Source: Candidatus Woesearchaeota archaeon
GTDB lineage: Archaea; Nanobdellota; Nanobdellia; Woesearchaeales; UBA525
Assembly: GCA_018221165.1 (NCBI GenBank)
Contig: JAAOYD010000032.1
Coordinates: 1-21,542 of the forward strand
Direction: 5' to 3'
Length of the DNA stretch: 21,542 nt
Both the position numbers and the translations under genes were made by a program. This document shows positions 7,238-14,476 of this stretch, in pieces (position 1 is the stretch's first letter; each line of letters starts with the position of its first letter). Under the pieces are notes generated by a model. It was given only the letters and a program-made list of their open reading frames with translations. It had not been told where the DNA came from and made no database searches.

Positions 7238-9903
7238 CGCCATACCTCCAAGGTGGCGAACGTCGGCCCCCAGAGATATGGGACGCTTGTTACGACCGTG
7301 ACGATAATCTCAAGATCGGCAGCCTCGATGTTCACGAAGACGCGCCCATCATCATCGAAATCGAGGGAACGCAACAAGTTGTACACACCATAGTCGTACG
7401 CGTCGTCTGGATCGTACCACCTACTAGCATTCGTATAATTACACTGTTTCGTTCCAGCGTAAGACAGAGGAATAGTTACGTCGAGAAAATGATCATCTTC
7501 AAATTCTATATGCCAATCGCAGCCGTCTTTCTTCTCAAGGACAATGCTACGCGGCACGGAACTGTTCACCACTCCAGTATAAAAGATAGTATTGTTGTCG
7601 CTGCAGTTCGTCACGTTCTGCTGGTTGTCCGCGACGACGAGGTTGATGGTGTTGCTCGGCTGGTCAAGCAATGCAACAGGAATTGTAACGAGGAACGGAT
7701 CGCCAACAGCCACATAATCAGTACTGTAATCACTGAGGTTAAAAACTGGCTGACCATTTACAGAGAGGTGGCTTGTCCAATAGGGACCGCTATAACTTGT
7801 TGTTGTCGCTTCAATCAACCGCAAGCCTGTTGGAACATCAATTGTAGTCGTGCAGTTATCGTATTGTGGTGTTTCGAGCTTGACCAGAATTTCACTCTGC
7901 CCCGGCGGTTCGACAATTGATGTGTAGTTCAAATCAAGGTAACTTCCCGTTATAAGATGGCTTGGGACAAACGCCCCCTCAATGACGAGCGTCTGCGCGG
8001 TAAAGTTGGCGATGAGGAGTATCTGATTGCTGATGTTCCTGTAGATGGCTTCGAGGTCGCTCTCGTTGATTGCATCGTAATAGAGTGAAGAATTGCACGC
8101 AGTCGCATTCATAGTGGCGCGTCCTTGGGCGCTCATCCCGCTCCCAAAACCTATAGTAAAAACTGTAATATTGTTCGCGCAAGCGTTCTGGCCTGCGTCA
8201 ATCGCACTCTGCGGCCCATTCCCCGAATCGGACGTGCCGACATAGTCGAAGAAGTTATCGCAACGGTAGTTCGCGTCACCATCACTCATCACAATCATGA
8301 AACGCTTGTCTAAGCTTGGCAGGAGCATATCCTTCGCGCGGTTAATCCCACAGCAGATACAAGTACCGCCGTTGGCAGTGTAGCCATCAATCTGTGTATT
8401 CAACGCTGCCTGGTCAATAGTCAACAAAGTAACATCTTGAACTTGGCTACTGTAGCTGACGAGACCCACCTCATTGCCCGAAGCGTTCAAGATTATATCA
8501 ACAGCCGTTTTATCTGCCTCCTGAGCTATCTCAAGTCGTGATCGGGTACAAATTGTGTCAACGTAAGAAGAGTAACTGTCATCAGAATATCCTGGCTCGC
8601 ACGGCCCGCATTCTTCATTGCCGCAGGTACCCGAATCGGGACATTCCATATTGTAGCCAATGAACCACCACCAACGACAGAAGTAATGACAGGTCTGACC
8701 AGTATACCATTCTGCGCAATCATCCATGCTGCCAGAGACATCGGTCACGAGGACTGTATCAGCAGGTTGTCCCGCAGATACAAAGGTGACATTCGTGAAG
8801 TTTGTCGTACCAAGACGTAAAGGAATTGTGGTGGGAGCCCAACTTAAGTTGTGCGCTTCCAGAACCACATTCTGAGTGCTAACACTCCCAGGGCTGCTAA
8901 AGATGGTCTGGTTGCCGATACGGAGGTAGGTAGTATAGTTGCTCAAGAAAGTGAGGTTGAGGTACCAATCATTGATGATACCCGGAGCGTAGAAAGAATC
9001 GTAAAGATTGATGATGCCATCGATGACAGGGAACGTGTAACGTTTTGTTGAGGTGTCAGAGTCCTCCTCTTGGAACTCATCAGTGAGATAATCTATCTTG
9101 ACGTACCCCCCAGCGACATACGAATCCTCCAAGGCATCGAGGGCGATGAGTGTTATATTGTTCATCCCTTGCTGTATGCTCGCATTGCATCCAGATACAT
9201 CCCATACCTGGACCTGCATGAGTTGGTTGTCGCTGTTCAAGGTCATACAGGCATCTCCATTAATCTCTAAATCGAAATCCCCAACAGTATCGAGCTGGGC
9301 AGTAATCTGTGTTATCGTGGCAGAAGTCACATCAGCAGGGAGTGGCCCGAGCTGGATGGTGAGGTTCCCTTGCCCGACGAAACCGCCGAAGTAGGTGAGG
9401 ACATAGCTTTCCTTATCCTTGATTCGCTTGAGGTAAGCAGTGCTCGTACTGCCTTCAAGGCTCTCACCTTCTTTTATACCAGTAATCATGCGCCGTCCTT
9501 GTACTCGCTGACGCGGATCGTCAGTACCGTTTTGTCTGATAAGCTCATCGTCGCCCATGACAAACGAGTAGCCAATGTTTGTAGGAAGGACTTGATTGAA
9601 GATTATCTTCGTAAGATTAGTCGCCAGCGCAGTCTCTCCCGTCGCCCAAAACATCCCTATCTGTTCAAGCACACTCAAATCAGAGTCCTCGATAGTACCA
9701 TCGGCAATGAGATCCTTAACCCAAGTATTGTTAATCTCACCGACTCTAATCGTGTTGAGAGCTCGGAGCGTGTCTTGTGAGTAATGAGTGGTCTGTGTCA
9801 CTTCAACACTTCCTCCATGATAATGCAGGATGACCAAAACTCCAGCAAGAATAAGAAGGCTACCGAGAAGGGCGTCAAACGTGAAGAGTATTCCACGTCT
9901 CAT
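7234..9903 (-). CDS. Modular pilin-like protein with von Willebrand A domain (candidate pilus tip adhesin)
   Basis: An 889-residue protein. The prepilin-like start MRRG is followed by ILFTFDALLGSLLILAGVL. A beta-rich stalk region runs to about 380 and a VWA domain spans about 383-600. The MIDAS metal site looks complete: DVSGS at 388-392, Thr514 in NGGT and Asp541 in MSDGD. A Cys-rich insert (396-452, eight Cys, WWW at 411-413) sits right after the first MIDAS motif. Further Ig-like beta domains and a terminal strand ending EVWR follow. About 28 Asn-X-Ser/Thr sequons suggest heavy N-glycosylation. The start at 9903 was chosen over GTG 9912 because it makes an ATGA overlap with the upstream gene and gives a standard leader. 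The adhesin role is inferred from modular VWA pilins known in bacteria. Confidence 0.88.
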   Translation of the reverse strand: MRRGILFTFDALLGSLLILAGVLVILHYHGGSVEVTQTTHYSQDTLRALNTIRVGEINNTWVKDLIADGTIEDSDLSVLEQIGMFWATGETALATNLTKIIFNQVLPTNIGYSFVMGDDELIRQNGTDDPRQRVQGRRMITGIKEGESLEGSTSTAYLKRIKDKESYVLTYFGGFVGQGNLTIQLGPLPADVTSATITQITAQLDTVGDFDLEINGDACMTLNSDNQLMQVQVWDVSGCNASIQQGMNNITLIALDALEDSYVAGGYVKIDYLTDEFQEEDSDTSTKRYTFPVIDGIINLYDSFYAPGIINDWYLNLTFLSNYTTYLRIGNQTIFSSPGSVSTQNVVLEAHNLSWAPTTIPLRLGTTNFTNVTFVSAGQPADTVLVTDVSGSMDDCAEWYTGQTCHYFCRWWWFIGYNMECPDSGTCGNEECGPCEPGYSDDSYSSYVDTICTRSRLEIAQEADKTAVDIILNASGNEVGLVSYSSQVQDVTLLTIDQAALNTQIDGYTANGGTCICCGINRAKDMLLPSLDKRFMIVMSDGDANYRCDNFFDYVGTSDSGNGPQSAIDAGQNACANNITVFTIGFGSGMSAQGRATMNATACNSSLYYDAINESDLEAIYRNISNQILLIANFTAQTLVIEGAFVPSHLITGSYLDLNYTSIVEPPGQSEILVKLETPQYDNCTTTIDVPTGLRLIEATTTSYSGPYWTSHLSVNGQPVFNLSDYSTDYVAVGDPFLVTIPVALLDQPSNTINLVVADNQQNVTNCSDNNTIFYTGVVNSSVPRSIVLEKKDGCDWHIEFEDDHFLDVTIPLSYAGTKQCNYTNASRWYDPDDAYDYGVYNLLRSLDFDDDGRVFVNIEAADLEIIVTVVTSVPYLWGPTFATLEVWR

Positions 9904-11015
9904 CGTTCCCACACATCCACCCGCATGTTAAACACCTGTCCTTCATACGCAACGAGACGGCGCACAGAGACATATTGGTCAGCGTTCGGATCAGTTTCAA
10001 TTGATATACAGTTCGCTTCCTGATAACTAGTCGAAGCGTTCAGGCCTCGCTCGATGATGTCCAAGAGTGGTTCGCTTGTTTCGTTCATCGAACCGGAGAG
10101 GCCGCCGAGAAAATAAACGTCACCGTCGCCATGCGTAAAACTTGCTGCAACAGCGCGTTCATCAGGTAAAATCGAGAAGTTGACAAAATTTAGTTGTCCG
10201 TTATAATTGATAGTATACGCGTTCACACCCAAGTCTTGAATTGTCAAACCAGAGATGTTCAATAAAGTGTGATTGTACGGTGAGCCAGCGGCTTTATTTG
10301 TAGTGTTGCTCACCGTCAAGTTCATATCAAAGAGTTCTGGCAGACTCACATTTCCTATCAAGAAAAGAGCGCCACCAGCAGCAACGTACGACTCGAGCGC
10401 GTCTCGTTTCTCACCATCATAAGGTGGTGTGGTCAAAGAGAGTTGTGGATTCTCGAGAATCACCATATCATAATCGTGAATATCAGCGAATAGTGTTTGA
10501 AGACTGGAATAGACAGTCCCATTCAGTGCCAGCACCATAAGTTCTAAATCATTGACGCCAGGAGCATAATAAGCGATGCTTCGACGGGCGTCTGAAGTGG
10601 TCTTCTGCTCAGTCATATCGTCATGCCCTATCCGACAGACTGTTGAGAAAGAACGTACAGTCCCATCCGGCTCAAGAAAGAGAACTGCATACTCATACCT
10701 AGTGTTGAGAAGTGCTTTGCTCCGTTCATAATCATCTTGCACTATTGAGAAAAAGCGTTCTACTTTGCGTGCGCTCAGTCGCTCACCAGTAATAAGCCCA
10801 ATGCTAATCGCATCGCCAGGACGCCAATGAGATGGATAACCAGTTCCCATAAGTTGCTCAGAGACAGCCTCAGCGTTTGCGTGGAGTTCTTCGAAGCTGT
10901 CATCGGCAAAGAAGTTCTTGACAAGCACCGATGTCGCGAGGAGTATGGTGATGATAAACAGGAGCATACCAATTGTATAATCGAAGCTCCACACCTGCCC
11001 TCGCCGTTTTCGCAT
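9900..11015 (-). CDS. Pilin-like protein with Rossmann/GATase-like ectodomain
   Basis: A 371-residue protein with the class III-type start MRKRRG, then QVWSFDYTIGMLLFII. It carries Asp at +6 rather than Glu at +5. The ectodomain contains a segment resembling a class I amidotransferase-like or ThuA-like alpha/beta fold: YDMVILENP at 182-190, ESYVAAGGALFLIG at 208-221 and GDGDVYFLGGLSG at 296-308. No catalytic Cys-His pair is evident there, so it is probably structural or ligand-binding. About nine N-glycosylation sequons are present. It ends in a strand VDVWER, much like the VWA protein, suggesting the two share domain ancestry. GAGGAG precedes the ATG by about 7 nt, and its stop overlaps the next start as ATGA. 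Confidence 0.83.
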   Translation of the reverse strand: MRKRRGQVWSFDYTIGMLLFIITILLATSVLVKNFFADDSFEELHANAEAVSEQLMGTGYPSHWRPGDAISIGLITGERLSARKVERFFSIVQDDYERSKALLNTRYEYAVLFLEPDGTVRSFSTVCRIGHDDMTEQKTTSDARRSIAYYAPGVNDLELMVLALNGTVYSSLQTLFADIHDYDMVILENPQLSLTTPPYDGEKRDALESYVAAGGALFLIGNVSLPELFDMNLTVSNTTNKAAGSPYNHTLLNISGLTIQDLGVNAYTINYNGQLNFVNFSILPDERAVAASFTHGDGDVYFLGGLSGSMNETSEPLLDIIERGLNASTSYQEANCISIETDPNADQYVSVRRLVAYEGQVFNMRVDVWER

Positions 11016-11025
11016 CTTCGTCTCC

Positions 11026-11409
11026 TCAGTTTAAGATAATGATAACGCCTTCTTTCCGGATAATATTATCACCTTTGATAAGGGTCCCTGTTACCAACGG
11101 TATATCTTTGTTGAGCGTCCAGCCGTCATTCAACTGAAGCGTCAAAGTCAACGGCGTGTTCGTGATTGTGAAGCTACGTCCTTCAAGAGTCTCAGGAACA
11201 CTGAATACCCGCTGATAACCATCCTCAACGCTCGCCGCGAGCAAGAGCTCCTGCTGGATGGCAATCGCAGTTTCCTCTACTGCTCGTTCCGCTCGCTGCG
11301 TCGAACTCAATTCAAGATAGAACGTGGCGATGACGAGGATAATAATCAAGAAAATGAAAGAAAGCATCACCATGAAACTGAACTCTATAGCAATTTGACC
11401 ACGCATCAT
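11026..11409 (-). CDS. Class III type IV pilin
   Basis: A 127-residue prepilin. The leader MMRG precedes QIAIEF (Glu at +5), followed by a hydrophobic helix to about residue 32, an amphipathic helix with AERAVEETAIAIQQELL and a beta-rich C-terminal head of about 70 residues. There are no Cys residues. This is the compact layout of a minor or core pilin. The start forms an ATGA overlap with the stop of the upstream pilin, and the stop is 10 nt before the next ATG. The pilin call is secure from the signal; its place in the filament is not visible. Confidence 0.87.
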   Translation of the reverse strand: MMRGQIAIEFSFMVMLSFIFLIIILVIATFYLELSSTQRAERAVEETAIAIQQELLLAASVEDGYQRVFSVPETLEGRSFTITNTPLTLTLQLNDGWTLNKDIPLVTGTLIKGDNIIRKEGVIIILN

Positions 11410-11843
11410 GACCGCTCCGTGATGTTCACCTTATTATCAGAAAGTGCAGTGAGAACGAGAAGGTGCTGTCCAACCGTGTTAGCGAACCCGCCTGTCAAGT
11501 TAGCCACGCTCCACGCAGAATGCTCATAGGTACCATGGCTCGAACCCATAAGGAAGGTAACACTCCGCCCCTGGATGGTGACGCTCTGCGTGTTATCAGG
11601 CAAGTCTATCGTAATAGTACGCATGCTCGGAGAGCCAAGATAATAGACCGTATCAGCGGCTTCTACGATTTGGGTGGCTGCGCGTTCGATTGTCGCTGCC
11701 GTAGTTTCTTCACTGAGCCGATTCGCCTGGTCGTAATAGACAACAATGAGTGGGGTAATGAGCAAGAGAGCGAAGCCCATAATGAATAGGTATTCTACCG
11801 CGACCTGCGCTCGCCTCCTACCTAGAAGCCCACCTCCTCTCAT
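11406..11843 (-). CDS. Class III type IV pilin, first gene of the pilin operon
   Basis: A 145-residue prepilin with a longer leader, MRGGGLLGRRRA, before QVAVEYLF (Glu at +5) and a hydrophobic helix to about residue 36. The residue before the cleavage site is Ala rather than the usual Gly. The head is beta-rich with a PSMRTITIDLPDN segment. There are no Cys residues and two sequons. A TATA box centred 26 nt upstream makes the message leaderless. The AGGAGGTG inside the first codons has no in-frame start behind it and is more likely coding only. The stop overlaps the next ATG by four bases. Confidence 0.86.
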   Translation of the reverse strand: MRGGGLLGRRRAQVAVEYLFIMGFALLLITPLIVVYYDQANRLSEETTAATIERAATQIVEAADTVYYLGSPSMRTITIDLPDNTQSVTIQGRSVTFLMGSSHGTYEHSAWSVANLTGGFANTVGQHLLVLTALSDNKVNITERS

Positions 11844-11864
11844 AGGGTCTTTTCAGCGAGAAGC

Positions 11865-11873
11865 ATATTTAAA
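11865..11873 (-). promoter_or_regulatory. TATA box of the pilin operon
   Basis: Minus-strand TTTAAATAT is centred about 26 nt upstream of the first pilin ATG at 11843, in the 51-nt gap after the PAC2 gene. There is no SD sequence between it and the ATG. It is probably the main promoter for the six-pilin-like-gene unit and the DUF192 gene. Confidence 0.7.
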
Positions 11874-11894
11874 GGTGATGGTCGCAAGACTGCA

Positions 11895-12638
11895 TCACCC
11901 AATATAATTCGTCACTTTCTTCGGCAGGTCACCCGCGGGCGCTTGCCCGGTCGCTTCCTCGAGCCGAGTGATTGATTCTTTGAGTTCCTTGAGCGCGAGT
12001 TTGAAACCGTAGGCTTTCGACAACAACGCGAGGACGCGTTCAGCACCACGCAGCCCGAGGTACATCGGATGCGCGAGGCTTTCAGCAAGCAACGCGATGG
12101 CAGGAATGCAATCTTTTGAAAGGCCAAGCATGATACCTGTGAGACCAATGATAGGTCCAACAACACCATGAATTTTTGGATCGGCGCCAAGCTTCGCGAA
12201 TTTCTTCATGAGTTCTTTGTCGCTGCCAGTAACATACACATTCGGTTCTTGGGGCACCTGCTGCAAGCCGATGCCACCAATGGTGATGATTTCTTTGCAG
12301 CCAAGGCTTTCAAGTTCAGAAAGAACGGTCGTTGCAAACTCATGCGCTGCACCTTCGTTGCCTGGTTGTCCTTCACCAGCTAAGAACAGGAAATCTTTCT
12401 TCTTATGTTTGAGATGATAGAGCCGCAGCTCCGGGAAACGAACAGTATTATCCTGCTGCACGAGAACAAGACCTGGTTTCTCATCAACAGGCCACGACAT
12501 GAGCTTCTTCGCCTTGAGTTGGTCGACCAGAAGATCAACAACAATCTTACCAACGTTGCCAAGACCAGGAAGGCCTTCAATGAACACTGGATTCTTGATG
12601 TTTCCCTTCTGCTTTGCAGTGAGCTTCATGCGGTTCAC
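11895..12638 (-). CDS. PAC2 family protein (proteasome assembly chaperone-like)
   Basis: A 247-residue cytosolic protein of the PAC2 / COG2047 family. Typical segments are IEGLPGLGNVGKIVVDLL near the N-terminus, the EIITIGGIGLQQV strand-turn and the GPIIGLTGIMLGLS motif. The family includes eukaryotic proteasome assembly chaperones; the archaeal members are thought to act in proteasome or protein-complex assembly, but their role is not settled. It sits at the end of the Nop10 unit, its usual place in archaeal translation clusters. GTG 12638 overlaps the Nop10 stop as GTGA and is preferred; an ATG nine bases later (12629) is the alternative. Confidence 0.9.
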   Translation of the reverse strand: MNRMKLTAKQKGNIKNPVFIEGLPGLGNVGKIVVDLLVDQLKAKKLMSWPVDEKPGLVLVQQDNTVRFPELRLYHLKHKKKDFLFLAGEGQPGNEGAAHEFATTVLSELESLGCKEIITIGGIGLQQVPQEPNVYVTGSDKELMKKFAKLGADPKIHGVVGPIIGLTGIMLGLSKDCIPAIALLAESLAHPMYLGLRGAERVLALLSKAYGFKLALKELKESITRLEEATGQAPAGDLPKKVTNYIG

Positions 12639-12796
12639 GTTCCTTCTTGTTCTTTGTACTTTCGTCTATACGAAGCGTACTTGTCTTCCGGACTCCACTT
12701 CGGCGGCTTTGGCGAGATGCGTTTCTCACCGCAGTCACAGCTTTCTTTAAGGCTGTAGCTGCCACACTTTGGACATTTCAGGATGGCATTCGTCAT
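12635..12796 (-). CDS. nop10: Ribosome biogenesis protein Nop10
   Basis: A 53-residue H/ACA ribonucleoprotein component. It helps Cbf5 position RNA for guide-directed pseudouridylation and rRNA maturation. It has an N-terminal zinc ribbon with Cys8, Cys11, Cys20 and Cys22 (CPKCGSYSLKESCDC), then the conserved tail PPKWSPEDKYASYRRKY. Length and order are typical of archaeal Nop10. The gene follows aIF2-alpha after 33 nt and overlaps the PAC2 start by four bases. It has its own TATA box, and no SD sequence precedes the ATG, so it is probably leaderless. Confidence 0.95.
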   Translation of the reverse strand: MTNAILKCPKCGSYSLKESCDCGEKRISPKPPKWSPEDKYASYRRKYKEQEGT

Positions 12797-12817
12797 AAGA
12801 AAGAGGACGAAGAAGGT

Positions 12818-12827
12818 GTTAATAAAC
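12818..12827 (-). promoter_or_regulatory. TATA box for nop10-PAC2
   Basis: Minus-strand GTTTATTAAC is centred 26 nt upstream of the Nop10 ATG, in the gap directly after the aIF2-alpha stop codon. The gap is pyrimidine-rich next to the ATG and has no SD sequence. This suggests a second transcript start inside the translation cluster. Confidence 0.6.
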
Positions 12828-12829
12828 TT

Positions 12830-13597
12830 TTAGGCACGCGCGAAATCGACGTCGCCACCTTTGAGTTCTGTGGTGACTGTGTCAAGAGCTTGCTTGAGCA
12901 AGTCTTCGGCTTCCTTGTATTCATCAGCAGTTACTTCTACTTTGTATGCGCCGCTGCCGAGATAACGAATAGTGATTTGTTTTGAGATAGCTTCTCCACT
13001 AGTGAGCGCTTTCTTGACAAGCGTGATACCATCAGGGTCGTAGGTGGTAAGTTTGAGGGTGCCACCGATGGTGACGCTCTTCGGCTTAATCTTGTCGATA
13101 ACGCGTTCCGCGAGCGGCTTGACGTATTCCTTCGGGATGCCCATTTCCTCGAGCTTGGCGTCGCCGTCGACGTGCTCTTGGAACGCCATGTGGATGAACT
13201 CGTAGTTCTCAAACAATGGCTTGGCAATGGCGTCGTAGACCTCTTTTGGCTTCTGCTTCATCTCGGACGCGAGATTCTCAATAATCTTCTCAGCTTTCTG
13301 CTCCTGTTTGATGAGCGCGTTGAAGGTGCGGCGCTGGTTTTCATTCACCCTGCGGAGACTGAGATCGATGTGACCGCGCTCCTCGTTGATGCGGAGCACC
13401 TTGCAGACAACTTTCTTGCCTTCCACAACGTAGTCGCGGATGTTTCTAATACGACCAGGCGCCACTTCAGAGATGTGAATCATACCGCTCTTGCCGTAAT
13501 GGTCGAGCCGACAGAAGACGCTGTTGTACTGGACGCTTGTCACTTCACAGAGGACGAGTTCGTTCTCTTCCGGAAACCCTTCCTCATGGTAGTACAT
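12830..13597 (-). CDS. eif2a: Translation initiation factor aIF2 subunit alpha
   Basis: A 255-residue subunit of the aIF2 heterotrimer, which delivers initiator tRNA to the small ribosomal subunit. Residues 1-85 form the S1-type OB fold (ELVLCEVTSVQYNSVFCRLD; GMIHISEV; GHIDLSLRRV). A helical middle domain spans about 86-170. The C-terminal alpha/beta domain that contacts the gamma subunit spans about 175-250. The position matching the regulated serine of eukaryotic eIF2-alpha (Ser51) is Asn52 here. Length and domains are standard. The ATG overlaps the eS27 stop by one base (TAATG), so the two are coupled. Confidence 0.96.
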   Translation of the reverse strand: MYYHEEGFPEENELVLCEVTSVQYNSVFCRLDHYGKSGMIHISEVAPGRIRNIRDYVVEGKKVVCKVLRINEERGHIDLSLRRVNENQRRTFNALIKQEQKAEKIIENLASEMKQKPKEVYDAIAKPLFENYEFIHMAFQEHVDGDAKLEEMGIPKEYVKPLAERVIDKIKPKSVTIGGTLKLTTYDPDGITLVKKALTSGEAISKQITIRYLGSGAYKVEVTADEYKEAEDLLKQALDTVTTELKGGDVDFARA

Positions 13598-13761
13598 TAT
13601 TCCAGAACCTCGAGGACGCGAGCGTCCACTTTTGTCTTGCCACCAGTGGGCTTGGCAAGAATCTCACCACAGACCAGGCATTTCACAGCCGTGGCAGTCT
13701 TGTTGAAGGTAATCTGCTCGTTCTTGCATTTGTTGCAGCGGAGCTTGAGGAATTTCGTCAT
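13597..13761 (-). CDS. rps27e: Small ribosomal subunit protein eS27
   Basis: A 54-residue zinc-ribbon ribosomal protein. It starts MTKFLKLRCNKCKNEQ and has four zinc ligands: Cys9, Cys12, Cys28 and Cys31. The conserved tail region is AKPTGGKTKVDARVLEVLE. GGAGG lies about 9 nt upstream of the ATG, making it one of the few first genes in the window with both a leader and an SD sequence. It heads the eS27 > aIF2-alpha unit. Its usual upstream partner eL42 is about 360 nt away on the same strand but separated by an opposed gene. Confidence 0.95.
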   Translation of the reverse strand: MTKFLKLRCNKCKNEQITFNKTATAVKCLVCGEILAKPTGGKTKVDARVLEVLE

Positions 13762-13800
13762 GATAATCAGCCTCCTATATAAATCGTGAGAACAGGGGGC

Positions 13801-13810
13801 GTTTTATAAG
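13801..13810 (-). promoter_or_regulatory. TATA box of the eS27-aIF2-alpha unit
   Basis: Minus-strand CTTATAAAAC is centred about 44 nt upstream of the eS27 ATG. It predicts a leader of about 18 nt that carries GGAGG. A second TATA-like sequence (around 13774-13783) lies too close to the SD sequence to be the main box. Confidence 0.6.
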
Positions 13811-13836
13811 AGTTACGGTAGACGAGTGGGGAAAAA

Positions 13837-13845
13837 CTTAAATAA
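13837..13845 (+). promoter_or_regulatory. TATA box for the small two-TM protein gene
   Basis: Plus-strand CTTAAATAA is centred 27 nt upstream of the ATG at 13868. It predicts leaderless initiation there and argues against the in-frame GTG at 13826, which lies upstream of the box. Confidence 0.6.
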
Positions 13846-13867
13846 TCCTCCAAAGACGCTCCTTTGT

Positions 13868-14122
13868 ATGGGTGGTACTGGGTTCAGGGTGTCGTTCCTC
13901 GTAGCTTTCTTCCTCTTCGGTGCATATCTCATCGAGCCAAGTATGACTGGCTATGTTGTTGGTGAGCCAGCACAGCAAGTATTGCCTGATATTCTGCCGA
14001 TTATCGGCTTAGCACTCATCGCACTCGCAATATCCCTCGTTATCGGAGAGCTCGTGTGGCGACGGAAGAAAGAGGAACAGAAAGCGGAATTGCGGAGAAA
14101 TCGGAAAGTACGGGTCGTTTAG
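13868..14122 (+). CDS. Small two-TM membrane protein, function unknown
   Basis: An 84-residue protein. It has a hydrophobic segment FLVAFFLFGAYLI near the N-terminus, a short outside stretch containing MTGYVVGEP, a second membrane helix at about 43-64, and a Lys/Arg/Glu-rich C-terminal tail (RRKKEEQKAELRRNRK) that would be cytosolic. No enzyme motif is present. ATG 13868 was preferred because of TATA placement. The gene is divergent from eS27 and convergent with eL42, overlapping the eL42 stop by four bases (TTAG). It splits what is usually a continuous eL42-eS27-aIF2-alpha order. The family is not recognised. Confidence 0.75.
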   Translation: MGGTGFRVSFLVAFFLFGAYLIEPSMTGYVVGEPAQQVLPDILPIIGLALIALAISLVIGELVWRRKKEEQKAELRRNRKVRVV

Positions 14123-14430
14123 ACCAGTTCAATCTTCTTAGCACGGATGCCCTTCTTCTGCGCACTCATCTTCTTACACTCAGTGCACTGATAGCGGAAA
14201 TCCGACTTCTTGCTGAGCTTCTTGCCCGTCATCTTCGGCTTGGGCGGCTTGCTGTACTTACCAAGATTGCCACAGCCACGACGTTCACCCCTAAGACGTA
14301 CACGCTTCTTCGAGCCCGTGCTCAGCGGGTGAGTCTGGTTCCTGCCGCGGGCCTTGCTCTGGATGACCTTATGAGGCGTGTGCTTGTTGCACTTTGGGCA
14401 GTGACGGTTCATCTGCTTGGGAATCTTCAT
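14119..14430 (-). CDS. rpl44e: Large ribosomal subunit protein eL42 (L44e)
   Basis: A 103-residue zinc-ribbon ribosomal protein close to the E site of the large subunit. Zinc ligands are Cys11 and Cys14 (CPKC) and Cys82 and Cys85 (CTEC). Between them are the characteristic basic stretch with SKARGRNQTHPLSTGSKK and the GCGNLGKYSKPPKPK segment. It is slightly longer than the usual archaeal protein. The start at 14430 has no SD sequence, and a TATA box lies about 28 nt upstream, so it is leaderless. Its stop codon overlaps the convergent small membrane-protein gene. Confidence 0.95.
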   Translation of the reverse strand: MKIPKQMNRHCPKCNKHTPHKVIQSKARGRNQTHPLSTGSKKRVRLRGERRGCGNLGKYSKPPKPKMTGKKLSKKSDFRYQCTECKKMSAQKKGIRAKKIELV

Positions 14431-14453
14431 AGGGGGTCTGGAGCAACCGCCCC

Positions 14454-14462
14454 TTTTTAAAC
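14454..14462 (-). promoter_or_regulatory. TATA box for eL42
   Basis: Minus-strand GTTTAAAAA is centred about 28 nt upstream of the ATG at 14430. It is back to back with the plus-strand TATA box at 14477-14486, so the 77-nt gap between the two genes is essentially two opposed promoters. Confidence 0.65.
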
Positions 14463-14476
14463 CTTATGCCCCAAAG

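Noticed and set aside
13774..13783. Second TATA-like sequence just before the eS27 ribosome site
   Set aside because: Transcription from it would begin at or past the GGAGG site and lose it. The box at 13801-13810 gives a sensible leader.
13172..13789. 205-aa plus-strand reading frame
   Set aside because: It is antisense to aIF2-alpha and eS27, both certain genes.
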